64,000 bases of DNA from Pseudodonghicola sp048268305 (GTDB lineage Bacteria > Pseudomonadota > Alphaproteobacteria > Rhodobacterales > Rhodobacteraceae): assembly GCF_048268305.1 (NCBI RefSeq), contig NZ_JBLWVT010000008.1, positions 124,001 to 188,000 on the forward strand, given 5' to 3'. Shown piece by piece: positions 1-8,892 of this stretch. The stretch's first letter is position 1. Every line of letters begins with the position of its first letter. The notes under the pieces are model-generated. The model had not been told where the DNA came from, did no database searches, and saw only the letters and a program-made list of their open reading frames with translations. The translations under genes and the position numbers were made by a program.

Positions 1-2022
1 CCCAATCAGGACGGCGATCTGTTCGCCCGGCCGCTGGAATGGCACGGCGATGGGGTGGAACCCATCGTGCTGGTGATCCCGCGCGCCTCGGACCCCGCCC
101 TGGGCGAGGGCGACCGCGTCCTCGCCAAGCTGACGCAGGTGCATGAAGAGGATCACAATTACGAGGCCCGGCTGATCCGTCGCATCGGATCGAACCCGCG
201 CCGCATCCTCGGCATCTTCCGCAAGGGGGCGGAGGGCGGCCGTATCGTGCCGATCGACAAATCCGGCAGCAACGAATGGATGGTGCCGGAAGACGCCCGC
301 CATGGCGCCAAGGATGGCGAGCTGGTCGAGGCCGAACAGTCCGGGCCGAAATCCCGCATCGGCCTGCCGCGGGCGCGGATCGTCGACCGGCTGGGCGACC
401 CGAGCGCGCCCAAGGCGGTGTCGCTGATCGCGATCCACCAGCATGGCATTCCCGACGCCTTTGCCGACGCCGCGATCGAAGAGGCCGACCGCTGCAAGCC
501 GGTGGGGCTGAGCGGGCGCGAGGATCTGCGCGACCTGCCGCTGATCACCATCGACCCCAGCGATGCCCGCGACCATGACGACGCCTGTTTCGCCCAGGCC
601 GACGACGATCCGAAGAACCCCGGTGGACATGTGATCTGGGTCGCCATCGCCGATGTCGCCGCCTATGTCCGCCCCGGCAGCGCGCTGGACCGCGAGGCTT
701 GGAAACGTGGCAACTCCAGCTATTTCCCCGACCGGGTGGTGCCGATGCTGCCCGACCGGCTGTCGGGCGATCTGTGTTCCCTGCACGAGGGCGTGCCGCG
801 CGCCTGCCTTGCGGTGCGGATGCAGATCGACGCCAAGGGCCACAAGATCGGCCACCGGTTCGTGCGCGGGCTGATGCGCTCGGTCGCCTCGCTGAATTAT
901 GCCGAGGTGCAGGAGGCCGTCGACGGCAGCCCGAACGACCGCACCGAGCCGCTGCTCGACGATGTGCTGAAGCCGCTCTTTGCCGCCTATAACGCGCTGA
1001 AGCAGGCGCGGGACATCCGCCAGCCGCTGGATCTGGACCTGCCCGAACGCCGCATCATCCTCGCCGACGACGGCAAGGTGCAATCGGTCGCCTTCCGCGA
1101 CCGGCTCGACGCCCACCGGCTGATCGAGGAATTCATGATCCTCGCCAATGTCGCCGCGGCCGAGACCCTGACCGAGAAACGCTCGCCGCTGCTGTTCCGC
1201 GTGCATGAAGAACCCGATCCCAAGAAGCTGGAGGCGCTGCGCGAAACCGCGCAGAGCGCCGGGTTCAACCTGGCCAAGGGGCAGGTGCTGCAGACCCGTC
1301 ACCTGAACGCGCTGCTGAACCAGGCCGCCGGCACTGACGAGGCCGAGCTGATCAATATCTCGACCCTCAGGTCGATGACACAGGCCTATTACAGCCCCGA
1401 GAACTTCGGCCACTTCGGCCTGGCGCTGGCGAAATATGCTCATTTCACCTCTCCGATCCGGCGCTATGCCGACCTGATCGTCCACCGCGCGCTGATCGCC
1501 GCCCACCATTGGGGCGACGACGGGCTGACCGCCGATGAGATCGAGAGGCTGGAGAAGACCGCCGAGCATATTTCGGAAACCGAGCGGCGTTCGATGATGG
1601 CGGAACGCGACACCACCGACCGCTATCTGGCGGCCTATCTGTCGGAACGGGTCGGCACCGAATTCGCCGGCCGGATCAGCGGCATCGCCCGCTTTGGCGC
1701 CTTCGTCAAACTGGAGGAAACCGGCGCCGACGGGCTGATCCCGGTGCGTACGCTTGGCCGCGAATTCTTCCATTTCGACGCCGAGGCCGGCACGCTGATG
1801 GGATCGGACACCGGGCTGACCATCGCGCTTGGCCAGCAGGTCACAGTGCGTCTGACCGAGGCCACGGCAGTCACCGGCGGGCTGCAGTTCGAACTGCTGT
1901 CGCTGGGCGACAAGCCGCTGCCGCGCGGCCCGGCCCCGTCGCGGCGCGGCGCACCCAAGCGCAAGCTGTTGAAATCCAAGAAGAAGACCGACAAGCTGAA
2001 ACGCAAGCTCCGACGGCAGTAA
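1..2022 (+). CDS. rnr: Ribonuclease R (3'-5' exoribonuclease), 5' end missing
   Basis: Processive 3'-5' exoribonuclease that degrades structured RNA in the cytoplasm and contributes to rRNA and mRNA turnover. The reading frame is open from the first base of the window, so the N-terminus (roughly 80-100 residues by comparison with the usual 750-800 aa) lies outside; the GTG at 55 is an internal codon and not the start. The RNB catalytic signature with its aspartate cluster (DPSDARDHDDA) sits near residue 180 of the visible part, and the C-terminal S1 RNA-binding domain (GTEFAGRISGIARFGAFVKL) begins near residue 555. The last 25 residues are a Lys/Arg-rich tail typical of RNase R and not of RNase II. 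It is followed after 123 bp by a lytic transglycosylase in the same direction. Confidence 0.95.
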   Translation, partial: PNQDGDLFARPLEWHGDGVEPIVLVIPRASDPALGEGDRVLAKLTQVHEEDHNYEARLIRRIGSNPRRILGIFRKGAEGGRIVPIDKSGSNEWMVPEDARHGAKDGELVEAEQSGPKSRIGLPRARIVDRLGDPSAPKAVSLIAIHQHGIPDAFADAAIEEADRCKPVGLSGREDLRDLPLITIDPSDARDHDDACFAQADDDPKNPGGHVIWVAIADVAAYVRPGSALDREAWKRGNSSYFPDRVVPMLPDRLSGDLCSLHEGVPRACLAVRMQIDAKGHKIGHRFVRGLMRSVASLNYAEVQEAVDGSPNDRTEPLLDDVLKPLFAAYNALKQARDIRQPLDLDLPERRIILADDGKVQSVAFRDRLDAHRLIEEFMILANVAAAETLTEKRSPLLFRVHEEPDPKKLEALRETAQSAGFNLAKGQVLQTRHLNALLNQAAGTDEAELINISTLRSMTQAYYSPENFGHFGLALAKYAHFTSPIRRYADLIVHRALIAAHHWGDDGLTADEIERLEKTAEHISETERRSMMAERDTTDRYLAAYLSERVGTEFAGRISGIARFGAFVKLEETGADGLIPVRTLGREFFHFDAEAGTLMGSDTGLTIALGQQVTVRLTEATAVTGGLQFELLSLGDKPLPRGPAPSRRGAPKRKLLKSKKKTDKLKRKLRRQ

Positions 2023-2145
2023 GACCGTCAGCCGCCTCGAGCGGCGCTGCGTCGCCGGGCCGCTGTCGTGACACTTTCTTGAAACCGGCTTTCGCGGTAT
2101 ACTGTCTTTCGAGCAGAAAAACCCACTCGAAAGCGGGACAGAAAA

Positions 2146-3513
2146 ATGCGTGTTTGGTTTGGCGCCGCGACCCTCGCCCTGTTTGGCGGGTCGTCGGTCA
2201 CGGCTGAGGCAGTCGATCAATCCCTCTCCCCTGAAAAGCGGCCGTCGCTCAGCTTTCAGCAGGCCAGCTTCGTGAAGGCCGACGACAAGGCGGCAGCGGG
2301 GGCGCAGCTCCCGCCGCTCTTGTCGCTGCGCCCGGCCCTCAGGCCCGAGCGACAGGCCACAACCGAGGTGCCACCGATGCCCAGCGCCCAGGAAACCGCC
2401 GGTTTCAGCCAATGGCTCAGCGGCTTTCGTGGCCGCGCCGCCGCCCGCGGCATCCGGCCCGACACCTTCGATCGCGCGTTTCGCGGCGTCACGCTGGACG
2501 AGGATGTGATTCGTCGCGACCGCAATCAGGCCGAATTCAGCAAGCCGATCTGGGATTACCTCGACAGCGCCGCCTCCGAGGCGCGGATCAGCAACGGCAA
2601 GGCGGCGCTGGAAAAGAACCGCACCGCGCTCGACCGGATCGAACGGCGCTATGGCGTCGACAAGGAGGTCGTGGTGGCGGTCTGGGGGCTGGAAAGCGCC
2701 TATGGCACCTTCCGCGGCAAGAGCAGCGTGATCCGTTCCCTTGCCACCCTGGCCTATGAAGGCCGGCGCGCCGATTTCTTCGAAGATCAGCTGATCGACG
2801 CGCTGGTGATCCTGCAGGCGGGCGACATCACCCCCGACAAGATGACCGGAAGCTGGGCCGGCGCCATGGGGCATACCCAGTTCATGCCCTCGTCCTTCCT
2901 GGAACATGCGGTGGATTTCACCGGCGACGGGCGGCGCGACATCTGGTCGGACGACCCGAGCGACGCGCTGGCCTCGACCGCCGCCTATCTGGCGCATTTC
3001 GGCTGGACCAAGGGCCAGCCCTGGGGGGTGGAGGTCAAGCTGCCGCGCGGTTTCGACTATGCGCTCGCCCAGCGCAAGATCACCAGATCCCCCACCGATT
3101 GGGCGCGGCTGGGCGTGGTCGGGCTGAACGGGGCGCCGGTGCGCGATTATGGCAAGGCGGCGATCCTGTTGCCCGCCGGCGGCCGCGGCGCCGCCTTCAT
3201 GATCTTCGACAATTTCGCGGTGATCGAACACTATAACTCGGCCGACGCCTATGTGATCGGCGTCGGGCACCTGTCCGATCGGATCCGCGGCGCCGGGCCG
3301 ATCCGCTCGGCCTGGCCGCGCGACGACCGCACCCTCAGCTTCGACGAAAAGATGGAGTTGCAGCAGCGGCTGACGCTGGCCGGCTATGATACCCGGACGA
3401 TCGACGGCCGCATCGGGCCACTGACGATATCTGCCGTGCGTGCCTATCAGGTCGCCAACGGGCTCCTGCCCGACGGCTACCCCTCCTACGATCTGCTGAA
3501 GCGGATGCGCTGA
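2146..3513 (+). CDS. Lytic murein transglycosylase, MltB/SLT_2 family with peptidoglycan-binding domain
   Basis: Cleaves the MurNAc-GlcNAc bond of peptidoglycan with formation of 1,6-anhydroMurNAc, acting in the periplasm. The 455-aa product starts with a signal peptide (MRVWFGAATLALFGG...), has a Pro-rich linker to about residue 80, then the MltB-type catalytic domain from about 85 to 380. The catalytic glutamate is E183 in VWGLESAYGTF, followed by the AMGHTQFMPSSF motif that lines the glycan site. A PG_binding_1 domain occupies about residues 395-455 (LQQRLTLAGYDTRTIDGRIG). No lipobox is visible at the signal peptide, so the enzyme is probably soluble. The ATG is preceded by a weak purine stretch only. 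It stands alone, and a GC-rich hairpin follows its stop. Confidence 0.9.
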   Translation: MRVWFGAATLALFGGSSVTAEAVDQSLSPEKRPSLSFQQASFVKADDKAAAGAQLPPLLSLRPALRPERQATTEVPPMPSAQETAGFSQWLSGFRGRAAARGIRPDTFDRAFRGVTLDEDVIRRDRNQAEFSKPIWDYLDSAASEARISNGKAALEKNRTALDRIERRYGVDKEVVVAVWGLESAYGTFRGKSSVIRSLATLAYEGRRADFFEDQLIDALVILQAGDITPDKMTGSWAGAMGHTQFMPSSFLEHAVDFTGDGRRDIWSDDPSDALASTAAYLAHFGWTKGQPWGVEVKLPRGFDYALAQRKITRSPTDWARLGVVGLNGAPVRDYGKAAILLPAGGRGAAFMIFDNFAVIEHYNSADAYVIGVGHLSDRIRGAGPIRSAWPRDDRTLSFDEKMELQQRLTLAGYDTRTIDGRIGPLTISAVRAYQVANGLLPDGYPSYDLLKRMR

Positions 3514-3520
3514 GCCCACA

Positions 3521-3542
3521 ACGCGCCCCTGCCGGGGCGCGT
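3521..3542 (+). terminator. GC-rich hairpin after the lytic transglycosylase gene
   Basis: Nine-base perfect stem ACGCGCCCC / GGGGCGCGT with a TGCC loop, seven bases after the stop codon. There is no U-rich tail, so it is either a weak intrinsic terminator or an mRNA 3'-end stabiliser. Confidence 0.4.
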
Positions 3543-3624
3543 GCCTTCGGCGAGGGATTTTAACAGAGAAGACGCCGCACGTGGCGCCCCGCCTCGGCCG
3601 GATCGTCCTGGTCCCGCGCCCCTG

Positions 3625-3646
3625 CTTCTTCTCTGCTCAAATACTC
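3625..3646 (-). repeat. Diverged copy D of the short intergenic repeat
   Basis: On the minus strand it reads GAGTATTTGAGCAGAGAAG plus AAG. It has the same layout (GA-TATTT, short spacer, A/G-rich end) as the three closer copies at 22809, 23002 and 32683, but differs at many bases. It lies between the 3' ends of the convergent transglycosylase and ABC permease genes. Assignment to the same family is an inference from layout and position. Confidence 0.5.
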
Positions 3647-3673
3647 ATCTGTCCATCGGGATGGCCCTGCGGC

Positions 3674-4852
3674 TCAGCCCGGGGACATGCCACGCAGCCG
3701 CTCAGAGCGACGGCGCAGCAACTCCAAGGTGGTCAGCAGGCAGATCGAGATCCCCACCAGGATCGTCGCCACCGCCAGGATCGTCGGGCTGATCTGCTCA
3801 CGCAGCCCGATGAACATCTGCCAGGGCAATGTCTTCTGCGCCGCCGAGCCGACGAAGAGCACCACCACCACCTCATCGAAGGAAGTGATGAAGGCGAAGA
3901 GCCCGCCGGAGATCACCCCCGGCATGATCAGCGGCATCTGCACCCGGAAAAAGGTGGTGACCGGATCGGCGCCCATGTTCGCCGCCGCCCGGGTCAGCGA
4001 CCGGTCGAAGCCCACCAGCGTCGCCGTCACGGTGATGATGACAAAGGGGATGCCCAGCGCCGCATGGGCCAACACCACGCCGAAATAGGTGCCCTGCAGG
4101 CCGATACGGGAATAGAAGAAATACATCCCCGCCGCCGAGATGATCAGCGGCACGATCATCGGCGAGATCAGGATCGCCATGATGGTCCGGCGGAACGGCA
4201 CATGTTCCGAGCTGAGCCCAATCGCCGCCAAGGTGCCGAAGCTGACCGAAAGCAGGGTCGCCACCGGCGCGATCATCACCGAATTCTTCAGCGCCTGCTG
4301 CCAGTCGGCATTGGTGAAGAAGTCGCGGTAATGCTTGAGCGAATAGCCCGCCGGGTCGAGCCGCAGCATCTCGGGGGTGAAGGTGAAGAAATTCTCGGCA
4401 TTGAAGCTGAGCGGCATCACCACCAGGATCGGGGTGATCAGAAACACCAGGATGGCGCCGCAGATCACCCGGAAGGCATAGTGCCAAAGCACCTGGCCCG
4501 GGGTCAGATAGGGCACAAGCTTTGCCCGATAGCGCCCTTCAGAGAGCCAGAAGGAAAACCAGCCGAAGAACCAGCCGAAGGCGGCGCCGAGAATGCCGCC
4601 GGGTAAGCCTCCGCTCAGCCCCCCGCCCAGGGCCAGCAGGATCACCAGCCCCCAGCGCGCCGCCGCTTCGCTGGGCACCAGCCGGGTCGCGACAAAGGCC
4701 AGCGCCGCCAGCAGCACCGCACCGATCAGCACTCCCAGCAGGCCGCTGCCCTGCGCGGTTCCGACGAAGAGCCCGGCCAGCGCCCCGGCGGCGGCAACCA
4801 CCGGCACGTAAAAGCGAACAGGCTTGCGGGAAATCGGGGTCAGGGCGCTCAT
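3674..4852 (-). CDS. ABC transporter permease, PotC-like, with extended N-terminus
   Basis: Inner-membrane subunit of the polyamine-type importer encoded at 3674-8892. The C-terminal two thirds (about residues 125-392) is a standard BPD_transp_1 permease; the EAA loop that docks onto the ATPase is visible as RAAANMGADPVTTFFRVQMP. The 392-aa length exceeds the usual 255-280 aa of PotC because of about 110 extra N-terminal residues with several predicted membrane helices (VPVVAAAGALAGLFVG, GVLIGAVLLAALAFVA, WGLVILLALGGGLSGG). The start ATG has a GAGAG purine stretch directly upstream. It is the last gene of the operon, 58 bp after the other permease. Substrate is inferred from the family only. 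Confidence 0.88.
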   Translation of the reverse strand: MSALTPISRKPVRFYVPVVAAAGALAGLFVGTAQGSGLLGVLIGAVLLAALAFVATRLVPSEAAARWGLVILLALGGGLSGGLPGGILGAAFGWFFGWFSFWLSEGRYRAKLVPYLTPGQVLWHYAFRVICGAILVFLITPILVVMPLSFNAENFFTFTPEMLRLDPAGYSLKHYRDFFTNADWQQALKNSVMIAPVATLLSVSFGTLAAIGLSSEHVPFRRTIMAILISPMIVPLIISAAGMYFFYSRIGLQGTYFGVVLAHAALGIPFVIITVTATLVGFDRSLTRAAANMGADPVTTFFRVQMPLIMPGVISGGLFAFITSFDEVVVVLFVGSAAQKTLPWQMFIGLREQISPTILAVATILVGISICLLTTLELLRRRSERLRGMSPG

Positions 4853-4910
4853 CTCTCGGCCTCCCGGTCGGTGGGGTGGTGCGGGGATGTCAGATGCTTG
4901 GTCATGGCGC

Positions 4911-6461
4911 TTACCCCAGCTTCACGTTGTCGATGCCGACGATCCGGTCGTAGACCCAATAGAGCAGCAGCACGGCGCCCAGCAGGATCGAGCCCAGCGC
5001 CGCCCCGAGCCCCCAGTTCAGCGAGCTGGAGATATGATAGGCGATCCGGTTCGAAATGAAGGTACCTGTGGTGCCGCCGACGATCTCGGGGGTGATGTAA
5101 TAGCCGATCGCCAGGATGAAGACGAGGATCGAGCCGGCGCCGATCCCCGGCACGCTTTGCGGAAAATAGACTCTCCAAAAGGCGGTCCAGTTGGTGGCGC
5201 CCAGCGATTTCGCCGCGCGCAGGTAGGTCGGCTTGATGGTCTGCATCACCGAATAGAGCGGCAGGATCATGAAGGGCAGCAGGATATGCGTCATCGCCAC
5301 GATGGTGCCGAACTGGTTGTTGATCATCACCAGCCGGTGCGCATCATCGACGATCCCCAGCCAGACCAGCACGTCGTTGATCACGCCTTGCTGTTGCAGC
5401 ATCACCTTCCAGGCCGAGGTGCGCACCAGAAGCGAGGTCCAGAACGGCAGCAACACCAGGATCATCAGCAGGTTGGCGGTGCGCGACGGCAGGTTGGCCA
5501 AAATCCAGGCCACCGGATAGCCCAGCAGGATGCAGGAGAGGGTGATCACCAGGCTCATGAACAGGGTCCGCTTGAACAGCATCAGATAGATTTGCTGGTT
5601 CTCGGGGCGTGCCTCGATTCCATCGGGACCCTTCTTCAGGTCGACCGCGTTCAGGAAATAACCGTTGGTATAGCGGGGCGAGAAGATCTTGATCACCTGC
5701 CAGGTGGCGGGCTTCAGCCAATCGGCATCGGCCTTGCCGAATTCGGCACGGATATCGACGGTCTCGAACCCCGGCAGGGCGGCGGCGGTGGCGGCGATGC
5801 GCGGATCGTCTGCGCCCTTGGCGGCGCCGGAGGCGAGGTCGAGATAGAGGGCGGTGAACAGGAAATCGGCAATCTTGGTCTTCGCCGGATCCTTCCCCTC
5901 GCCATCGAGATAGGCGGCCCAGCGGTCCCAGGTGCGGGCGGTCAGCGGCAGGGCGGTGCGGTTCGGCTGTTTCGACAACAACGCGGCCCAGGTGGCGGGC
6001 GCCTTCCAGCCGGGGTCGAGCGCGACGAATTGCTTTGTGTAGACATCGGTATCGAACTTGCCCACCGCCCGGCCCGCCTTGCGGAACAGCGAGGAGAAGC
6101 CCGGTTGTTCATAGTTCAGCCGGGTGCCGAGCTTGGTATGCTCCTTCTGTTCCTCGGCCAGGACCATGTCGATGTAGAAGGCGTTATAGACATCCTCGGC
6201 CGGGGGCTGGGGACTGTCGATATCCCAGCCCTTCAGCGCCACGACGGTTTCGGGCAGCGTGTCGGCGACGATGTCGTTTTCGACCGAGCGGAACAGCATG
6301 TCGACGATCGGCGCCAGAAAGGTGATCAGCACGAAGATCAGCAGCGGCGCCACCAAGGCCAGCGCGCGCATCTTCTGCAGACGCAGGGCGCGGTTCAGGC
6401 TGCGTTTCAGGGGCGTCCCATCAGCGGTCAGCATCGGGCCGGGGGCGGCGCTGTCAGTCAT
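4911..6461 (-). CDS. ABC transporter permease, PotB-like, with large soluble insertion
   Basis: Partner permease of the polyamine-type importer. It is 516 aa, whereas PotB proteins are usually 275-310 aa. The first membrane helix is at about residues 33-56 (ALALVAPLLIFVLITFLAPI); then about 235 residues (58-292) with no hydrophobic segment follow before the second helix (LFMSLVITLSCILLGYPVAW). By topology this insertion should face the periplasm, where it could contact the binding protein. The remainder is a normal BPD_transp_1 domain with the EAA loop (RAAKSLGATNWTAFWRVYFP). A strong ribosome binding site (GGAGGGCAAGGA) precedes the ATG. It sits between the binding-protein gene (117 bp upstream) and the PotC-like gene. 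Confidence 0.88.
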   Translation of the reverse strand: MTDSAAPGPMLTADGTPLKRSLNRALRLQKMRALALVAPLLIFVLITFLAPIVDMLFRSVENDIVADTLPETVVALKGWDIDSPQPPAEDVYNAFYIDMVLAEEQKEHTKLGTRLNYEQPGFSSLFRKAGRAVGKFDTDVYTKQFVALDPGWKAPATWAALLSKQPNRTALPLTARTWDRWAAYLDGEGKDPAKTKIADFLFTALYLDLASGAAKGADDPRIAATAAALPGFETVDIRAEFGKADADWLKPATWQVIKIFSPRYTNGYFLNAVDLKKGPDGIEARPENQQIYLMLFKRTLFMSLVITLSCILLGYPVAWILANLPSRTANLLMILVLLPFWTSLLVRTSAWKVMLQQQGVINDVLVWLGIVDDAHRLVMINNQFGTIVAMTHILLPFMILPLYSVMQTIKPTYLRAAKSLGATNWTAFWRVYFPQSVPGIGAGSILVFILAIGYYITPEIVGGTTGTFISNRIAYHISSSLNWGLGAALGSILLGAVLLLYWVYDRIVGIDNVKLG

Positions 6462-6578
6462 TCCTTGCCCTCCAGGATCAGAATTTCAGGTGTGGGTCAT
6501 CCACTTGCGGCAGCCACCGAGGGCGCCGCACCAAGGGCGGGGGGGCGGACAGGCCGCCGCCCCCCGCGCCGATCGGGT

Positions 6579-7691
6579 TTACTGGACCAGCCAGGCTTGG
6601 AAGCGGGCTTCCACGTCGTCCTGGTTGTCGGCCCACCATTCGATGTTGTTGACCAGGAAGTTCTTCTGGTTGGCCGGGTTGGTCGGCATATGCGGACCCA
6701 TCTCGATGCCCAGATCGGCATGCTTGCCGACCAGCGGCTGCGACGAGGCGCGCGCCGGGCCGTAGGAGATGTATTTCGCCTGATCGGCCAGACGCTGGGT
6801 ATCGGTGGCGAATTTGACGAAATCCTTCACCCGGGCCAGACGATCGGCGGGCAGGCCGGCGGGGATCACCCAGCCGTCAAAGTCGAAGACCTGCCAGTCC
6901 CACAGCATGGCGACCGGCTGGTGCTGTTCCTCGATGACCGAGAACAGACGACCGTTATAGGTCGAGCCCATCACCACCTCGCCATCGGCGAGAAGCTGCG
7001 GCGTATCGGCACCGGCGGACCACCAGACCACCTGATCCTTGATGGTGCCGAGCTTGGCCAGAGCCCGCTCAACCCCTTCGGGGGTATCGAGGGTGGTATA
7101 GAGATCCTCTTTCTTGACCCCGTCACACAGCAGGGCCCATTCCAGGTTCTTCTTCGGCCGCTTTTCCAGGCTGCGCTTGCCCGGGAAATTCTCGAGATCG
7201 AAGATGGCGCAGAGGCTGTCCGGCACTTTGCCCTTCCAGTCGGCGACATCGGTGCGATAGCCGAAAGTGGTGGAAAAGACGATCTGCGGAATGAAGCAAT
7301 CGTTGATCAGGCTCGGGCCGAAATCGGTGGTCGGGGTCGAGCCGTTGGTGCCGGGGGCGAGCAGCGTGTCGAAATCGACCTCCATCGCCAGGCCTTCGTC
7401 GCACAGGCGCTGGCTGTCGGGGCCTTCGACGTCGACCAGATCCCAGGTGACGTTATTGGCCTCGGCCTGGGCGCGCAGCTTGGCCACCGCTTCGTTCGAG
7501 CTTTCGTCCCAGATGATCTTCACCTCGGGATGCAGCGCCATATAGGGTTCGGCATAGGCGCGAACCTGCGATTTCTGATAGGCGCCGCCCCAGCTCACCA
7601 GGGTCAGTTCGTTCGCCATCTCCTCGGCCATCGCCATCGGCGCGAGAAGGGTGGTGGAAGCCACCAATGCGGCAAGGGACTTCAATTTCAT
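6579..7691 (-). CDS. ABC transporter substrate-binding protein, PotD/PotF type
   Basis: Periplasmic binding protein of the importer. I take the ATG at 7691 as the start: it has AAGGAGAG at the right spacing and opens with a clear signal peptide (MKLKSLAALVASTTLLAPMAMA), while the frame extends upstream without a better start. The mature 348 residues show the spermidine/putrescine-binding fold (LTLVSWGGAYQKSQVRAYAEP at the N-terminus, later VMGSTYNGRL and FDGWVIPAGLP). Four cysteines in the mature part could form disulfides. Encoded between the ATPase and the PotB-like permease, so all four parts of the system are present. Polyamine is the likely ligand class; related proteins can bind other cationic or carboxylated compounds. 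Confidence 0.88.
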   Translation of the reverse strand: MKLKSLAALVASTTLLAPMAMAEEMANELTLVSWGGAYQKSQVRAYAEPYMALHPEVKIIWDESSNEAVAKLRAQAEANNVTWDLVDVEGPDSQRLCDEGLAMEVDFDTLLAPGTNGSTPTTDFGPSLINDCFIPQIVFSTTFGYRTDVADWKGKVPDSLCAIFDLENFPGKRSLEKRPKKNLEWALLCDGVKKEDLYTTLDTPEGVERALAKLGTIKDQVVWWSAGADTPQLLADGEVVMGSTYNGRLFSVIEEQHQPVAMLWDWQVFDFDGWVIPAGLPADRLARVKDFVKFATDTQRLADQAKYISYGPARASSQPLVGKHADLGIEMGPHMPTNPANQKNFLVNNIEWWADNQDDVEARFQAWLVQ

Positions 7692-7791
7692 TTCCACTCT
7701 CCTTGTTAGGTTATGCGGGTCTGTTCTTCCCGTTTCCGTGTAACTCCCCGGTCTGAGCGCCGGGGTTGTTGCTGAGGCAGAGCCTCCGCCC

Positions 7792-8892
7792 TCAGGCGTC
7801 GAGCGCGCGGCAATCCTCTGGCAGCCAGCCGATTTCAATCTGCTGGCCCGGTTTCAGACGCACCTGATCCGGTGCGTTGCGCGACTTGATGATGAAATCG
7901 TCATTGCCGGCGACGCTGATCCGGGTGCGGAACACGTCGCCCATGTAAATGAATTCCCGAACCTCGGCCTTGAGCAGGTGGGCGCCCTCCTGCAGCCGGT
8001 CCTTGTTGACCTCGACCCGCTCTGGCCGGATCGAGACCTTGGTGCGCTGGCCCACTTCGCTGACGTTGACCGGCTTGCAGTCGATCACCTCGCCGCCGTC
8101 GAGCTGCACCAGCGCATGATCGTCCGAGATCTGCTTCACCACCCCTTCCAGGGTGTTGTTCTCGCCGATGAACTGGGCGACGAAACTGTTCTGCGGGCTT
8201 TCGTAGAGCTCTGCCGGCGGGTCGATTTGCTGAATGCGGCCATCGTTGAAGACGGCGACACGGTCGGACATGGTCAGCGCCTCGGTCTGGTCATGAGTGA
8301 CATAGACCGTGGTGATCCCCAGCTCATGCGCCAGGCGGGTGATCTCGAACTGCATGTGTTCGCGCAACTGCTTGTCGAGCGCGCCCAGCGGTTCGTCCAT
8401 CAGCACCAGTTCCGGTTCGAAGACCAGCGCCCGCGCCAGAGCGATGCGCTGCTGCTGACCGCCTGACAGTTGCGCCGGGCGGCGGCCGGCGAAATCGCCC
8501 ATCTGCACCATGTCGAGCGCGCGTTTCACCTTTGCCTCGCGTTCGGACTTGCCGATGCGCCGCACCTCGAGCGGGAAGGAGAGGTTCTCCGCCACCGTCA
8601 TGTGCGGGAACAGGGCATAGTTCTGGAACACCATGCCGATCCCGCGCTTGTGGGGCGGGATGTTGTTGATCGGCCGACCGCCAAGCTTGATGTCGCCATG
8701 GGTGGCGGTCTCGAACCCGGCCAGCATCATCAGGCAGGTGGTCTTGCCTGACCCCGACGGCCCGAGCATCGTAAGGAACTCGCCTTTCGGGATTTTCAGG
8801 TTCAAGTCTTTGACGACTAAAGTCTCGCCATCATAGCTTTTTTGCACGCGTTCGAATTCAACGAACGCATCGTTGCTTGATGTTACAGCCAA
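7792..8892 (-). CDS. ABC transporter ATP-binding protein, PotA-like
   Basis: Cytoplasmic ATPase that drives the importer. The 366-aa protein has Walker A GPSGSGKTT (44-52), the LSGGQ signature (142-146), Walker B LVLMDEPLG (162-170) and the switch histidine in VYVTHDQTEAL. A C-terminal TOBE-like regulatory region follows from about residue 275. The start is TTG (8892-8890), supported by GGGGAG nine bases upstream; no ATG lies close by. It is the first gene of the operon, and 100 bp separate it from the binding-protein gene, an arrangement that often allows the binding protein to be made in excess. The 0.9-kb region upstream should carry the promoter, which I could not pinpoint. Confidence 0.93.
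   Translation of the reverse strand: MAVTSSNDAFVEFERVQKSYDGETLVVKDLNLKIPKGEFLTMLGPSGSGKTTCLMMLAGFETATHGDIKLGGRPINNIPPHKRGIGMVFQNYALFPHMTVAENLSFPLEVRRIGKSEREAKVKRALDMVQMGDFAGRRPAQLSGGQQQRIALARALVFEPELVLMDEPLGALDKQLREHMQFEITRLAHELGITTVYVTHDQTEALTMSDRVAVFNDGRIQQIDPPAELYESPQNSFVAQFIGENNTLEGVVKQISDDHALVQLDGGEVIDCKPVNVSEVGQRTKVSIRPERVEVNKDRLQEGAHLLKAEVREFIYMGDVFRTRISVAGNDDFIIKSRNAPDQVRLKPGQQIEIGWLPEDCRALDA

Noticed and set aside
4824..7709. A 961-codon open frame on the plus strand opposite the ABC permease and binding-protein genes
   Set aside because: It spans several real minus-strand genes and their gaps, and the translation has low-complexity Gly/His/Arg/Gln composition and no recognisable domain.
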